From assembly GCA_951799445.1 (NCBI GenBank), contig OX637297.1, forward strand, positions 9,300,001-9,364,000: a DNA stretch of 64,000 nt. Reading direction: 5' to 3'. The DNA comes from Pseudisothecium myosuroides (lineage: Eukaryota > Streptophyta > Bryopsida > Hypnales > Lembophyllaceae). Under the pieces are notes generated by a model, which was given only the letters and a program-made list of their open reading frames with translations, did not search any database and had not been told where the DNA came from. A program made the position numbers and the translations under genes. Positions 33,801 to 46,493 of this stretch are shown in pieces. Positions within the stretch are counted from its first letter, which is position 1; every line of letters starts with the position of its first letter.

Positions 33801-35274
33801 GACAGGACCTTCACAAAGTCCAGAATTCCCCGTAAATTCCAAAAGTAGTTAAATATGGCATACAAGTGCGGAAGCTTCCTTTTGCTATAACTTTTGCAGC
33901 ATGACTCGCATGAATTTGAAATTTTTATTGGAGATGCCTCTCTTGAGTTTAATCATATCTCATATTTTTCAAAAAAATTCAAAAGTCATTTAAACTAATA
34001 TGTCACGTTTTGAGTTTTAAGGGTTTTTAGTTCTATGGAGTCCCTAATTTAAAGATTTGGAACTGAAATTTCTATGGTCTATTCCGATAGTAGGAAGTCA
34101 TGATTCTACCAAGGGGCATTAATAAATATTATATTTTATGTCCTCTACATCCATGCAAAGAAGGCTCCCTTACACGCGCAATCCTGAATGTTGAAGATGG
34201 TTTCAAGATAATTTTATTGGTGAAATCTCTTCAAACTAAAGTCTTTCCAAATGGACAATTTTTTAGTTTCTTTGAAATTTTTTTTTCCTATTTTGTACAA
34301 ATTAAAACGTCAAACTATGTATTTTCTTCAAAATTTCAGCTCACACGTTTTTGTGAATAACTTTTTACCTTGATTTTTTTTTATGTCTGAAATTTTGGTG
34401 ATATGCTATTTCAAGTGTTATACTAATTATCCTTATTTTATTTTATTTAAAAAAATTTATATGCAAAAAGCTTATAGTACTAGGAGTACTAGCCAAAAAC
34501 AACCAAAGTGGAACAAAAACAGCAAGTCATTCTTGCAACAACCCCCGGGAGCAAAAGTTATGGCACAAAAACTCCAAATTTTAGTTCGGCGGGCAGAAAA
34601 AAAACCCTCACAAAAACTATAAAAAAAAAAATTTTAAAATTTGTTTCATATAGATTTTATTTATATCTACATGGAAAGCTTTGATACATTCCATTTGGAT
34701 TTGTTATACAAAAGTTATGGACAATCTTATTTTTTGGACAATTAGAGCATCTTCTTGAAAAAATAACTTATAGGATTCATTTTTCAACTGAATTTTGACA
34801 ATTTTTCAAAATAAAAAGTTTACACAAGGTTAAGATTTTTTACTAGAACAATCTCACCGTTGAGATTAGTATATTTCATCTCTATCTTAGAACTATTAAT
34901 GATTTAATTTTTCCTTCAATCTTGAATCTATTTCTACTTAACAATTTTTTAATGAGTGAAAACTAAGTGTTTCTTTTTTGAATTAATTTTATTCGATTCT
35001 CAACTCAATTTTTCATCATATAAAATTAGAAATTCAAAATCATTAGTTGAGCAAGGTGCAAAAAAACTTGATTCCTTTACTTTAAATGCAAATATCTTGC
35101 AATCTACATGGTCAAAGTTTTTTTAATTTCTTCCACACATTCTTACACTAATTTAGTACAAGTTCCTATAGTTAAATACGCAAAAAATACATTTTTAATT
35201 TTCTTTTTGCTCTCTGCTATAGAAATGGTAGTTTTGAGTGTTTTTTGATGGAAAAATGGCCTTGAGACTTTAGG
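33801..35274. other. AT-rich DNA, no supported gene
   Basis: No exon, RNA gene or clear repeat boundary is visible. The 79- and 86-codon frames at 34100-34622 are AT-driven. Confidence 0.4.
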
Positions 35275-36345
35275 GGTTAAAATGTGGAAATGTAGATAAA
35301 TAGTAGAATTAGGGCTAACCTAGCCGAAACAACCCAAACCTACAATACATGTGACATCTTGTGGCTAAAATTGGTTAGAGGGAACAGTGTTGAGGTCCAA
35401 AGTCCATTCCCAAAGATAGGTTTCACTTTCCTCATTGTATCAAAGAAATAGCGGAAATCCCAATTGTTGGCCTGCAAAAGTTATAAACTCAAGATGGACC
35501 CATAAGAGAAATCTATGAGTGGAGTATGGTATTCTAGGGTGGAAATCACATTTGGGACTCAATGGCAAAATTGGCTCGCCAAGATTTCCTTGTATGTGAA
35601 AGATTTCCTAGTTGCCGAAATTAGAAGGAGAAGATAGGATTTTGATCCTCTTCTGACCTTTGTGCAAAATAAAAATATGAGCTTGCACATCCCTTTTGAA
35701 ATTACATGAAAGGTTCCATAAAAAGTTTCGGAATTTTCTGACTTACAGAAGATGCCCTTCCGGGCGGTAAACCGCCAAAATCTACGATGGAAATTCCTAA
35801 AAATTACCCAGGTTGCGATAAAATCTCACTAAAAATTGTACTAGCTTATTTTATGCTAACAAGATGCTCCATCAAATTTCAAGACATTCCAATAGTCAAA
35901 AGTGCCCAAATCGGCAAGATTCCCCGACAATTAACAAATTTGAAGTTTACGGTGGAGTTGACTTGCATATCAGGAGCATACAAAATCGGAATGAGGTCAA
36001 AGCTAGGTCTTTTTTTACTCCCCTATATCTATTAAAGAACCTAGGCTAGTTACTTTTCTCAGAAAAGTCAAACTCCAACATTTGGGTTTTTATCCTGTTT
36101 TGGTGTTTAGTTAGCGAGAGGTTATGTTGAATTTTTTGGAGTTTGATTAAGGAGTGGGTAGTCCTTTAAGACTGAAAATGGCCTTACAAAGCCAACAGCG
36201 CAATTGATTTTCAATTTGGAATTCATCTCTAAAAGTTAAGAGTTTGGACCAGTATAGAAAGTCAAAATGGATTATTTAGGATGAAAATCTTAAATGATAA
36301 GATTACTACTAGGAAAAAGAGAGGGGGTGAGTGCCCTTGGAGATG

Positions 36346-36352
36346 TATATAA
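36346..36352 (+). promoter_or_regulatory. LTR TATA box
   Basis: TATATAA sits in the context gagatgtatataagagggtt, conserved in the second LTR copy. It is followed about 20-30 bp later by ctcacaaacaccccatg, a likely start region. It probably marks the U3/R boundary. Confidence 0.6.
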
Positions 36353-38002
36353 GAGGGTTCATTTCCCTCTCACAAACACCCCATGTGGCCATATTTTGGC
36401 TCATTTTACACATTTGGATCCATTTAATTGGATTTTGGTTGTTTTAGGCCACGTTGCCAAAATTGTTTGTTTTTGGAGCATTTTAGCTCCATTGTTGGTG
36501 TTTTTCTAGCTTTCTTTGAAGGACATTGAGGTCCCTTCAAAGTTATTCTTACTTGCCTTGTTGTAATTATTGTATGTTTTGTTGGTGGTTGTTGATATTT
36601 GTATTAATTCTAGAGTATATCCCTCACCATACCTTGGCAATGCCGCTTAGGGGGGCCTCTACTATTTGATTTTGGAATGTATTGTACTACCAACTTGTTC
36701 TTACAATTGATTGTTCATCTAGCTTGTACTAACTTTTACACTAACAAATGTTGTAGTTTGGTGTTTGTACGAACTCCCCTATTCTAACGTATTTGTATAG
36801 AGTGTTGTTGAAGGAAATTTTATTTAGAAGTAGATAGAGTGGTAGTAGTATTAGATAAGACGGCAAAACTTTGACTTTGAAAGATTTGAAAAAACCAAAA
36901 TTTTAGAGTATTTTAGAACCAACAGCGAAGCTTTGACTTTGAGAGATTTGGAAATGCTAGAATTTTAGAGAATTTTAGAAACAACGGCAAAGCTTTGACC
37001 TTAGAGTTCTAGGAAATTTCCACTAAAGTCAAGCACCTCAATTTCACCAAGTTTAGTTTTCAAAACATTTTTTTGGAAAAACCAAGTTTAGTGTTTAAAA
37101 TTTAGATAAGATCCCAATTAGTCCCATAGTTTTGGAATAAAATAGCTCTTGGAAGGTGAACCATCAAGCATTAAAAAATTAGAAATTAGATTCCCAAGAG
37201 TCTTTTCCTTCTTTCCAAGGCCCCAAAATTATTAGGCAAATTAGTTCGAAGGAAGTCTCAAAAGTTTTGACAAAAAAAATCCAAAAATCCAAAAATTGGG
37301 CAAGGCCTGGACTGCAAGGCTTGCAGCCATCGGACTGAGCTATCAGATTGAGCTTGTATACCGCTCCAAGTCCGAGCTTGGCCAATCTCAGTCCACCACG
37401 TCACCACAACAAGGGGAGCCCGTAGCCGTTGGAGAAAGGGAGTCTATCGCCATGGGGGAGAGAGAGCCGAACTAGTGTACCAAAAATTAAGCCTGCTGTA
37501 CCGAAAACCAAGCCTGGCTGTACCAAAATCAAGTTTGACCATGTTGGATTCAAGCCTCGCTGTGCCTGATCCAAACTTGGGCATATTGGATTTAAAATCG
37601 GGTATTTTTTTGATGTGATGATTGCTATAGAAAATCCTCAAAAGACTTTGACAAAGAAATATTAACATCTAGAAGTAAGATAGGATGTTAGAAAACTCTC
37701 ATGTAGTAACGTTTCCATTGGCAAAAAAATCCACCACATAGGAGTAAGATAGGATAAGCTTAGAACCTCTCATAGAACTCTCAAACCTTTCAAAACTCAA
37801 TAGAATGGAATGCAAATGAAGTAGAGAGAAGTGGTAGTTCAATTAGAAGTTCAAAGAGAATTTAGAAATCAAGATTAGGTGGAAATCCTCGGGAGCTATT
37901 TTGAACCATTAGAATTTAGATAAAATAATGATTGACTTGAAGAGTCGATAGAAGATCAATTATTGTTTTTGTAGGCCAAGTTAACCTTTGAGGTATAAAT
38001 AA

Positions 38003-38206
38003 TTGAATTTGAATAGTGTTAGAAGAGAAAGAAAGATTAGGAGAAAAAAAAAAAAAAAAAATCCAAGAAATTGGCAACTTTGTATTAAAACTCCTTTAAG
38101 CGGTAAGCACAATCCAACAACGGTTCCAAACATGATGAATGATGAGAAATTCAAAGAATTATATGACTACCTCAACAACGACACCAATTTCGAGGTAAGT
38201 TCCTAA
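38003..38206 (+). CDS. Short conserved reading frame in LTR, ending at splice donor
   Basis: The segment PRNWQLCIKTPLSGKHNPTT followed by VPNMMNDEKFKELYDYLNN is repeated in the second LTR copy (50760-50948). The two differ mainly by substitutions and a 3-bp indel, which preserves the frame. Both stop at GAG|GTAAGT (donor at 38195 here). It is likely a first exon of a spliced element transcript; a Gag start is one possibility. The true initiator codon is unknown, since the frame opens at TTG. Confidence 0.4.
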   Translation: MNLNSVRRERKIRRKKKKKNPRNWQLCIKTPLSGKHNPTTVPNMMNDEKFKELYDYLNNDTNFEVSS

Positions 38207-39409
38207 TTACAAACCTTCCGTTTCAAATGATCAAAATTGGACGTTTAAAAGTAAGGCCGAACTACAAAGCCAATTCAGAGTGTTTAAAGTAAGGTTATTT
38301 CAAGAATCAGATAGAAAATGTTATAGAACTTAGTTAGAGGTTTTCAAAACCGTATTACACTTAGAATTTGGAATTAAATTGAAGGAGATATTAGCGGATG
38401 AAGTTTAGGGGTCATATTGGATGCAAGTTAGTATATTTCGTCCAAGAGGAACAAGAATGGAAACTTAAGTAGAGACATAATTCTAGAAATCAAAAGTGAA
38501 ACAAAATCTCAATTTCAAGTTGTAGGTTAATAGGAAACCATGGATGAAGTTAGAAATACCAATTAGCGGTCAAACTTCATCCACTTGTAACTCTCACTAG
38601 GAAGTTTCAAACTTAGAGTTCTTTAGCAATTTGAAAAGTTAATTTTAGACACTACAAGAAACCAAATTTAAAAGTCTAAAAATAGTAAACTAATAGTAAA
38701 AGCCCCGTGCCTTAGGAATGAAGTAGGAAGTAAAATAGAATCTTTTGGACGACATCCAAATAGAAATTTAAACTTAGAAATAGGTAGACGAAACTTAGTG
38801 GAATCTAGAAGTAGTTTAACTTTAAGGAAAACCTTTATCATCTAGGAGCAAACGATGGATGAACTTTGGATTAGGATATGGATGAAGTAGAACAAAAATC
38901 ACTCATCTAAGCCCAAACTTAGAACTTAGGTAGAAGATGGTATTCTAAAGTCAGAGTCCAAAATTCAAAATAAAATAGAATAAGAAAAGGGTCTAAGTCC
39001 ATGGATGAAGTTTAAATAGGCTTATAGAAGCTAAATCTTCATCCATCCATAACTCTTGCTAGGAAGGTTGTATGATTTCGAATTTTATATTTTTAGAAAT
39101 GTCATGAAATCTTCTCTCACCTTATGTGGCTAAATTTAGACTATCTCAACTTTCCCACAACGGTCTAGTTAATATATCCCGATTAGAATAAATATTGTAA
39201 ATTGAATTAGTTTTTCTTGATTTCTTGCAAGTTGTGTATGTTTAAGAGTTAGAAAAGATCCGTTGCTTGGAAGGAACAATGGATTGACACTAGGCACCCA
39301 TAGGACAAAATTAAACCTCAAAAGCCTGGTTGTGCTCACTTATTTACCAAGGGTGGGTAGATAAGCGCTCACACTACGTGAATTAAGAAAAATTGGATAT
39401 GAGTTGTAT

Positions 39410-41520
39410 TTTATACTTTAATGGCCATGAATATGAAATGACAAAGATTATTGTATGTTAATGCTTTAATTTATTTTTGAGGAAGTTAGAAATTCCCTTT
39501 GGATTATTATTCCACATAAATTTTCAATTTGTACCCATTTGAATTTCATCTCTATGCGAATTATAAAAAAAAGGGAATGTAATTAATCAATACTCATGGA
39601 AGTTTTGTGACTAATATATAGTTGTTTGTAATTCTGTATGGTTGTAACTATCACTCTATTAATAATGTTATAAAGTTAACCTACAATAATTACCAAAAGC
39701 AATTAATTTCAGATCCAAAGAATGAAGATAAAATAAAATAAAATAGTCTGCAATCTTGAAGCTTGTCAATCATTGATGTTGAATGTCATACAAAGACTAC
39801 AAAACTTGAACAAAGTTATATACATAATCCTAACTACAAAGTACAGTTCATCAATATTATTAATTTTAGAATAAAATTGAAGCTAATTGTCTTTCTTCTA
39901 AACAATGGACCAGGCCTTATACTATCATGAAAGACAATCTCATAAGTCGTAGAAAAATACATGTTGAGGTGAATAAAAAAACTTAAAAGCTATAAATATC
40001 CTAAACATTATTTTCAAATCTACGACCACAATGCAATAATGTCATGCCACGTATTTTTTAAATTGCCTGCATAATCAAGAAATTGATGGGCCAGGCCCTG
40101 TGCTTTAAAAAACAACAATCTAAGATATCATAAAAAAAGTGCACATGGGTATGGGAAAAAAATGTAGAAGTTGTAAATATCAAAAACATTATTTGCAAAT
40201 CCATGGCCGCATCCAATTCAATTCCAGTTTTTTTTAATTCAAATTGTAACACAAAATCGATGGGGGCAGGCCCTGTATTTTGATGAACTATAAATTCATG
40301 ACTCATAAAAAAAGTGCATGTGGGTATGGGAAAAAAAATGTAGAAGTTGTAAATATCAAAAACATTATTTGCAAATCTATGGCCACATCTAATTCAATTC
40401 TGATTTTTTAAAATTCAAATTATAACGCAAAATCAATGGGGCAGGCCCTATATTTTGATGAACTACAAATTCATGACTCATAAAAAAAGTGCACGTGGGT
40501 ATGGAAAAAAAATGTAGAAGGTCTAAATATCCAAAACATTATTTGCAAATCCATGGCCGCATCCAATTCAATTCCAGCTTTTTTTAATTCAAACTGTAAC
40601 GCAAAATTGGTGGGGTAGGCCTTGTATTTTGATGAACTACAAACTCTTGACTCATAAAAAAAGTGCATGTGGGTATGGGAAAAAAAATGTAGAAGTTCTA
40701 AATATCCAAAACATTATTTGCAAATCAATGGTCGCAAACAATTCAATTCCAACTTTTTTTAATTCAAATTGTAACGCAAAATTGGTGGGGCAGGCCTTGT
40801 ATTTTGATAAACTACAAATTCATGACTCATAAAAAAAATGCACGTGGGTATGAAAAAAAAATGTTATAGTTGTAAATATCCAAAACATTCTTTGCGAATA
40901 CATGGCCGTATCCAATTCAATTCCATTTTCTTTTAATTCAAACTGTAACGTTAAATTGGTAGGGTAGGCCCTATATTTTGGTGAACTACAAATTCATGCT
41001 TATAAAAAAAGTTATTCAAGTTCATTTCATTCTTGTAGTAGTTTTATGGCAAAAGCCTTTGAATTCATTGTTTTTAATATGAATTTTAGAGGTCTAGGGT
41101 GTTTGCAACTTGTACAATTCTTTTTCCTTCTTCTACATACGAACTTCATGACTTTTTGGCTTTGACTTATTTAAAGTACAGGGTGTGACTTATTTATGTT
41201 TTATTCATTCTCATAATCATTTTATAATGAAAATAGCCCTCAAATTAAATGTGTTCATTGAATTCTAAATGTCTAGAGTATTTATAACTTGTACAATTTA
41301 TTTTCTCCTTTTACAAACAAATTTAGTGACTTTAATAGGGCTCTGAGTTTTTTATACTACTGATTATGTCTTATGCTAAACATTTTAGTTCACATAATAA
41401 ATTATCAAAAATGAGCACAACTCAATAACGCTCATGAATTCTAAATTTTGTAAATGTTTACAACTTCATTCCACATGTGGTTCATTTCTTGACTTACAAT
41501 ATTATTTATTTTTTAGTCTA
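39410..41520. repeat. 176-180-bp satellite array
   Basis: The clean core is 40060-41000. GGCAGGCCYT marks the units near 40263, 40440, 40615, 40789 and 40964, with spacings of 174-177 bp, and each unit has gcatgtgggtatggg, a poly-A tract and catggccgcatccaattcaa. Diverged units with ~180-bp spacing continue to about 41500 (cttgtacaattcttt near 41112 and 41290). The first part, 39415-39510, equals the repeat at 3780-3880. It is related in part to the inverted-repeat arms at 22-23 kb. Confidence 0.85.
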
Positions 41521-42934
41521 TATCTATAAAATCCATCCAAAACCTTGAGAAAATTTGTGTAGAATATAGTCTTCAAGCAATGTATACAACATTATTGTAA
41601 GACATTTTTTCAAGGTTCAAGATGGAATTACTTACATGGTAATCAAATTAGATAGTGAAAAATTCTTACCTCCCAATAAACGATTCTTGACTCCTAATGA
41701 AGAATCTTCGGACGATATCACTCAAATTTGGATAAATGTACATCATTTTGGATGAACAAATGAAATTTCATCCGTTGACATATTGAAAGTTCCATCCATT
41801 TCTAAGGATCTAAACAACTTCATCCTTCCAGAGAATATCGCATTTTGTAAGGTAGTCTGCTATAAAAACAAACGGCCTCTTCAAATGGACCCTATATTAA
41901 GGCTTTAAATGAACATGAGATGGTCCTTAAATAGACCTCTTTAGTCATTGAAAGAATTGAAAGAAAAGTTGCAAGAGCCAATCATTGGTCTTGATTTCTT
42001 GAAATGACTTTAGATATTGCAAGTGGAGAGATTTTAGGAGACCTAGGATTACAAATAGGTGCCTATAACAAAAATTTATGAAAATTCATAAGTAATTCAA
42101 AAATGCTTCAAAAATTATGAAACTAATTGTATTAGGTTCTGCATCCATTTTTTTTTCACTAAAAAATGATCCAAATTTGTTTTTGTTCGTGGAAAAGATG
42201 GACCATTGTTTACTGTTGAGGTTAACCCCTAAATGCCGGAGGCCTGATTTGAGCCTCTTGGAATTTTCTCTAAATTGAACAAAAAGCCAACATTTTGATA
42301 AGTTGAATAGTAACCGTACAAATTCAAAATTGACATGTTAGAGATCACATAAGCAAAGAAAACACAACAATATCATTTAAGGATTGAAAGATTATAATGT
42401 TTGATCATTAGGGTGTTAAATCTATGAAAATCTTTGAGCTCTCTTTTTGCATGTAAAATCTAAAAATTTCAAGCCCAAAAAAATATGAGGTTGAATGGTC
42501 TAACAAATATAACCCCAATCAATTTATGACTTCTCAAAATCTACTCTACAATTTTTTTAAATGAACTTCTAGTGTGATATTTTCTCCAAGATCTAGTGTA
42601 TTTGAGGCTCATTTCCAAGAGCCCTCAACACTACAAAAAGTCAAGATTGCAATGGGTACCTTTGCACAAAAGCTTAAATTGAAAAATCATAATCATTCAT
42701 TTTCAAAATCGGATTTCTGATGCTAGAACTAGACTTCAAAAAAGAATCTTTCAAAAATATAAACTACTAAAAACAACAATTTGATAAGGTTTTATTTAAC
42801 TTCAAAGTTTCTTCAACACCACATTTGGGTGCCTTGGGCATTTAGGGGTTAAGTTTATGGACGCTTTTAGAGCATACTGCCTTACAACCTTTAAAGCATA
42901 GTTACTACCTTATAAATGAAATGTTGTGTGGGCA
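41521..42934. other. AT-rich DNA, no supported gene
   Basis: No exon or RNA gene is visible. A few phrases on following lines (cttggaaatttt, atttaggggttaa at about 42840) echo sequence beside the LTR at 35270, suggesting an old retroelement background. Confidence 0.35.
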
Positions 42935-43177
42935 CTAGAAGAAGCTTGTGTTCTTTTGAATTTCTCTGTGTCAAAGTTGACGAATTTTGCTAGACATCCT
43001 ACATAACAGCTTGTGGTTTTATGTCAACAATGACATCTAAAGTAACATCTTGATGTTACTTTAGATGTCATTGTTGAAATAAAACCACGGGCTGTCACAT
43101 AGGATGTTTAGCAAAATCCATCAACTTTGACATAGGTCCTTTTTAGTTACACCAAAAAAAACACGGGCTTCTTCTAG
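42935..43177. mobile_element. 243-bp hairpin MITE
   Basis: The ends are CTAGAAGAAGC at 42935 and its reverse complement to 43177, flanked by CA on both sides. The arms pair along nearly their full ~120 bp. The centre is perfect: 25 bp (43025-43049) against 25 bp (43052-43076) with a 2-bp gap. No coding content. A transcript would form a miRNA-like or siRNA-producing foldback. Confidence 0.75.
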
Positions 43178-43434
43178 CAGAGACTGTGTGAGGTGTTGTG
43201 GCGGGATTGCGTGGGATTGGGGGAAGTTGGCGCAGTGGATTCTACTGCTTGCTATCATTGTTCTCTTTAGATTCATTTTTGATTGAAAACCAAGCTTCTC
43301 CGACAAACCAGCAATGTTGCATTGACAAAATCTTCAGGTAACGTCCTCGCATGACCTAATTCTTTCAAATTTGCGGTAACGTCCAAGGATAGCTGTAGTG
43401 TATGTCTTAATCATGTTCTTCATATAGTTGTGTT
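43178..43434. other. Unassigned GC-richer segment
   Basis: GC-richer sequence (gtggcgggattgcgtgggat) of less than 300 bp, with only a 61-codon minus-strand frame. It may be the host DNA that the CACTA element entered. No function is visible. Confidence 0.3.
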
Positions 43435-43996
43435 CACTATAAGAAAAAGAGCCCTTTTACAACCAACTGAACAATGCTTGAATGTCCAAAATGACTGCGT
43501 AGCGACTACAACACCGTAATAGCATAGGCAACGTCACGGGGACAGAAGGTTAGTCGTAGCGCAATTGTAGAAACGACTGAAGGATGAAGATTGCTTCTAG
43601 ACTGACCAAAGACTCTATTCATCTGTAGCTTTTTTGTGAGGTAAGCTGTTCAAAGCATTACGTGGACTTTACAGGGCCGAAGTTCTAGTGCACTTAGTCA
43701 TAGACCAGTTGCGCAGTGACAGCGTGTTGACCATATGCGATTTCGAGGATGACTGCGGTATGACTGGGAAACTCCTACTCAAATTATTGTAAACAAACAA
43801 GCGTCAGAGACTACATACATCCATGGCCTGTCACTGGAAGGTATCATGTGCTATTGAATCTGGCAATAGGCGCAATGAAAATATATGAATTAACACATGC
43901 ATGCATGATTGCAATACACTAGAGCTCTTCATCTTTGTTTTCAATTGCATTCTTCTTGACATAGCGTGGAATCGCTATATGTGCAAAGAAGTAAGC

Positions 43997-44758
43997 CTAA
44001 TACTCTGCATTTGTTAGTAAATTGTCCTTAGCAGACAATTCCATGGCCCCTATTAGAGAAGGTACTTGTGGTGGGTTCGGCACCACTTCCGGAGTAGTTA
44101 GACCGCAAGTCTCAACTGTGGTGGTTATGAACACATCTGCAATGTACAGTACCTTTCTTTTAGCACGAGCTTCCTTCTGCAAAACTACTTTCCACCCTGG
44201 TTTTTGAGGCACACTTGAGAAGAAAACTTGCGTTGCGTGGCTAGAGAAAATGAAAGGCTCAGACATGCGCGGTAACTTGTGGTGGAAATTCACCATCAAG
44301 AAGCCTGTGTCGTCCCGAACATAAGTTGCATTGCCTCTATTGTCTTCGGTCTTCATCCACTGACATCGGAAGAAAATGATGGGCGTATGCACTGGTCTGT
44401 AGTCTTGCTACAGTATGTCTTCGAGGACTCCAACATAATTGACCGACATGTCCCTGGCTTATGCAGTTGGTACTTCAAAAACTGAACTTATTATGCTATT
44501 GTATGTTTGGAAACGACTACTATCCCCGTCGTCCACTCGGTAGTGGCTACCATACGACTTCATCCTCATGTACCGTGTTGCCTTTTGTGACGGTTTCGTG
44601 GTGAGCAGCAGGCAATCCATCTCATCCGGGTTTGTCACATCCAGTGTTGCGTTCCGCACCGTATTTGGCACCAACTCTTCAAATGGTGGAAGGCTTGGAT
44701 CCTGATCACGTTCAATCTTCCAATTCTTGCATGTATTAATTAGTACGACAGCTTCCAC
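43997..44758 (-). pseudogene. CACTA transposase C-terminal region (DUF4216-like)
   Basis: Two minus-strand frames, 44758-44459 and 44392-43997. The second reads IIFFRCQWMKTEDNRGNATY, then VNFHHKLPRMSEPFIFSSHA and VFFSSVPQKPGWKVVLQKEA. This is the pattern of the DUF4216 region near the C-terminus of plant CACTA transposases (FxCxWxD, EPFILASQAxQVFY). Between the frames lie a frameshift and a TAG (EDIL-stop-QDYRPVH). Decayed. Confidence 0.7.
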
Positions 44759-45093
44759 TCAAAACCTTGAAACATGGACGCAGTTGCATGACATATCAAA
44801 TACACGGCTTCAATAGACTTCTTCCTGCTCCCCCACTAGGAAATGACTTTCTTTTCACTCATACAAGTCATTCGGCAGTTGCATTTCACTTCTATGGTGT
44901 TGGACGGCTTAAAAATTGACTGGAAGGCAACTCCTACACGACTGCCGCACCGCAACTGACCAGCTCCTCTATTATGGGTGCCTCGCTTTCAAGCTCAGAG
45001 TTTCGGACATTTGAAGTGCAGACCTAATATACTTAGGCATGCCTCCTCCTTGTATTTTCCCACTACTGAACAGAAGGAAGGTTCAAGAGGCAC

Positions 45094-45786
45094 TTACGCA
45101 TAGTATTGTTGTAGACATGATATGATTGACAAAATATATTGATGGGCTATGTCCCGTAGTGCTGGAGTCATCACATATGGTTTGCCTCTGCCCTGTAGCA
45201 CCTCCTTTGCATTGCCATACTCTTCATCCGCGTCCCATACATGCCTTTCTGTCACATCGAAGATTTGAAGGTACTCGGTCATGAATTCAATGCATTCATC
45301 CTTGAGGTATCCCTCAGCCATGCACGCCTCAAGCCTTGCCATATTCCTGACATGGCCCTTTAAGGTTTTCATGTACTATTCAATTGGATACATCCACCTT
45401 GCATTCATTGGTCCACAAAGATCCAACTCCTGCACTAAATGGTATGGGTGATGCATCAGGATGTCAAAGAATGAAGGGAGGAACTCCATCTCCAACAAAG
45501 CCGTGCTCTTCGCCACATCAGCTTCAAGTGATTGGAAATCAACGGGATTGTACACTTTTGTGCATATTCTACGAAAAACCTTGCTCATTTGCATGACAGC
45601 CATCCTTGGGCCTAATTGCATCAAATCCCGCAATGCTAGTGGCAATATCGGCTGCATTAAGATGTGGTAATCGTGTGACTTTAGTCCGCCAAAGTTTTTC
45701 TTCCATAAATGCTTCCCCAAGTCTGATGAGTAGCCTGTGGGTGTCTTTAGAGATTCTATGCAGCTGACAAAGGTTTGGAATTCCAC
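45094..45786 (-). pseudogene. CACTA transposase middle region (DUF4218-like)
   Basis: Frames 45786-45376 and 45372-45094 abut. The first has GGLKSHDYHILMQPILPLAL followed by LLEMEFLPSFFDILMHHPYHLVQEL and GPMNARWMYPIE, the well-known DUF4218 signature (KSHDCHVLMQ, FPPSFFDIMVHL, GPVxYRWMYPFE). The second continues with MKTLKGHVRNMARLEACMAEGYL (KxxVRNKARPEGSIAE). A stop separates them. Gene order tnp2-DUF4218-DUF4216 is as expected. Confidence 0.85.
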
Positions 45787-46493
45787 ATCAGATAGTACTT
45801 AAGGTGTTGCTGGTTTCACCATCTTCGTAGGGTTTCGTGGATGCGGAGTCAACCATAGGTGCGGACGCATATTCCGCCTCTGCAAGTCACGCCTCACTTT
45901 CACTATATCCTTCTTGCCGGCAATGGTCTTCAAGAAGTTCTTTGCCAAGTTCATTTTGCAGTGCATGACATCTAGTGTGTACCTAATGAGTAAATATTGT
46001 ACGCAAATCGTTTACAATGGCAAGGATTAATACAATGCACAATCCTTGTGCAACCTGCAACCACTACGACGCTGACATGGAAATGGGGACCAACTGAGTT
46101 GCAACTATAGAATGACTTTGGTGTGTGCTTGCATCAATCATATGGGAGTTGCCGTTACTTGCAGTGACTGACTTCTGACTTCAAAATGACTCATGGCTGG
46201 TTTACGATGGGACCTTCCTTTTGCATTTGCAAACATGAACGTGGGCCTGACCACCTATGCCAACAACAACCACAAAATCGGACAAACGAATTCAAGACTG
46301 TCAAGGAACCCCCCTCCTTCCGGAAGTCCTCCTTGCTTTTGGGCGTTCACATCCACAAGAGTTTCCTAATAGACGCGCTTGCTTCACAGTTAAGGCAGAT
46401 TTAGATAACTTATACCTTTCAATATGGCAATCTATATAGGATGCAAAGGCGCTTCAATCCATGCACTTTGGATGGGTCCTTTGCTACAGCTTC

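Larger units (their letters stand above)
35275..39373 (+). mobile_element. 5'-truncated copy of a >4-kb LTR
   Basis: This is collinear with 48128-52132 at high identity from AGTAGAATTAGGGCTAAC (near 35303) to the terminal GCTCACA (39367-39373). The first ~200 bp of the LTR are missing. It contains the same TATA box, the same short coding-like segment with a splice donor, and a unique insertion at about 37200-37650. No PBS or polyprotein follows. Given its size it resembles the very long LTRs of some Ty3/gypsy elements; the family is not determined. Confidence 0.75.
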
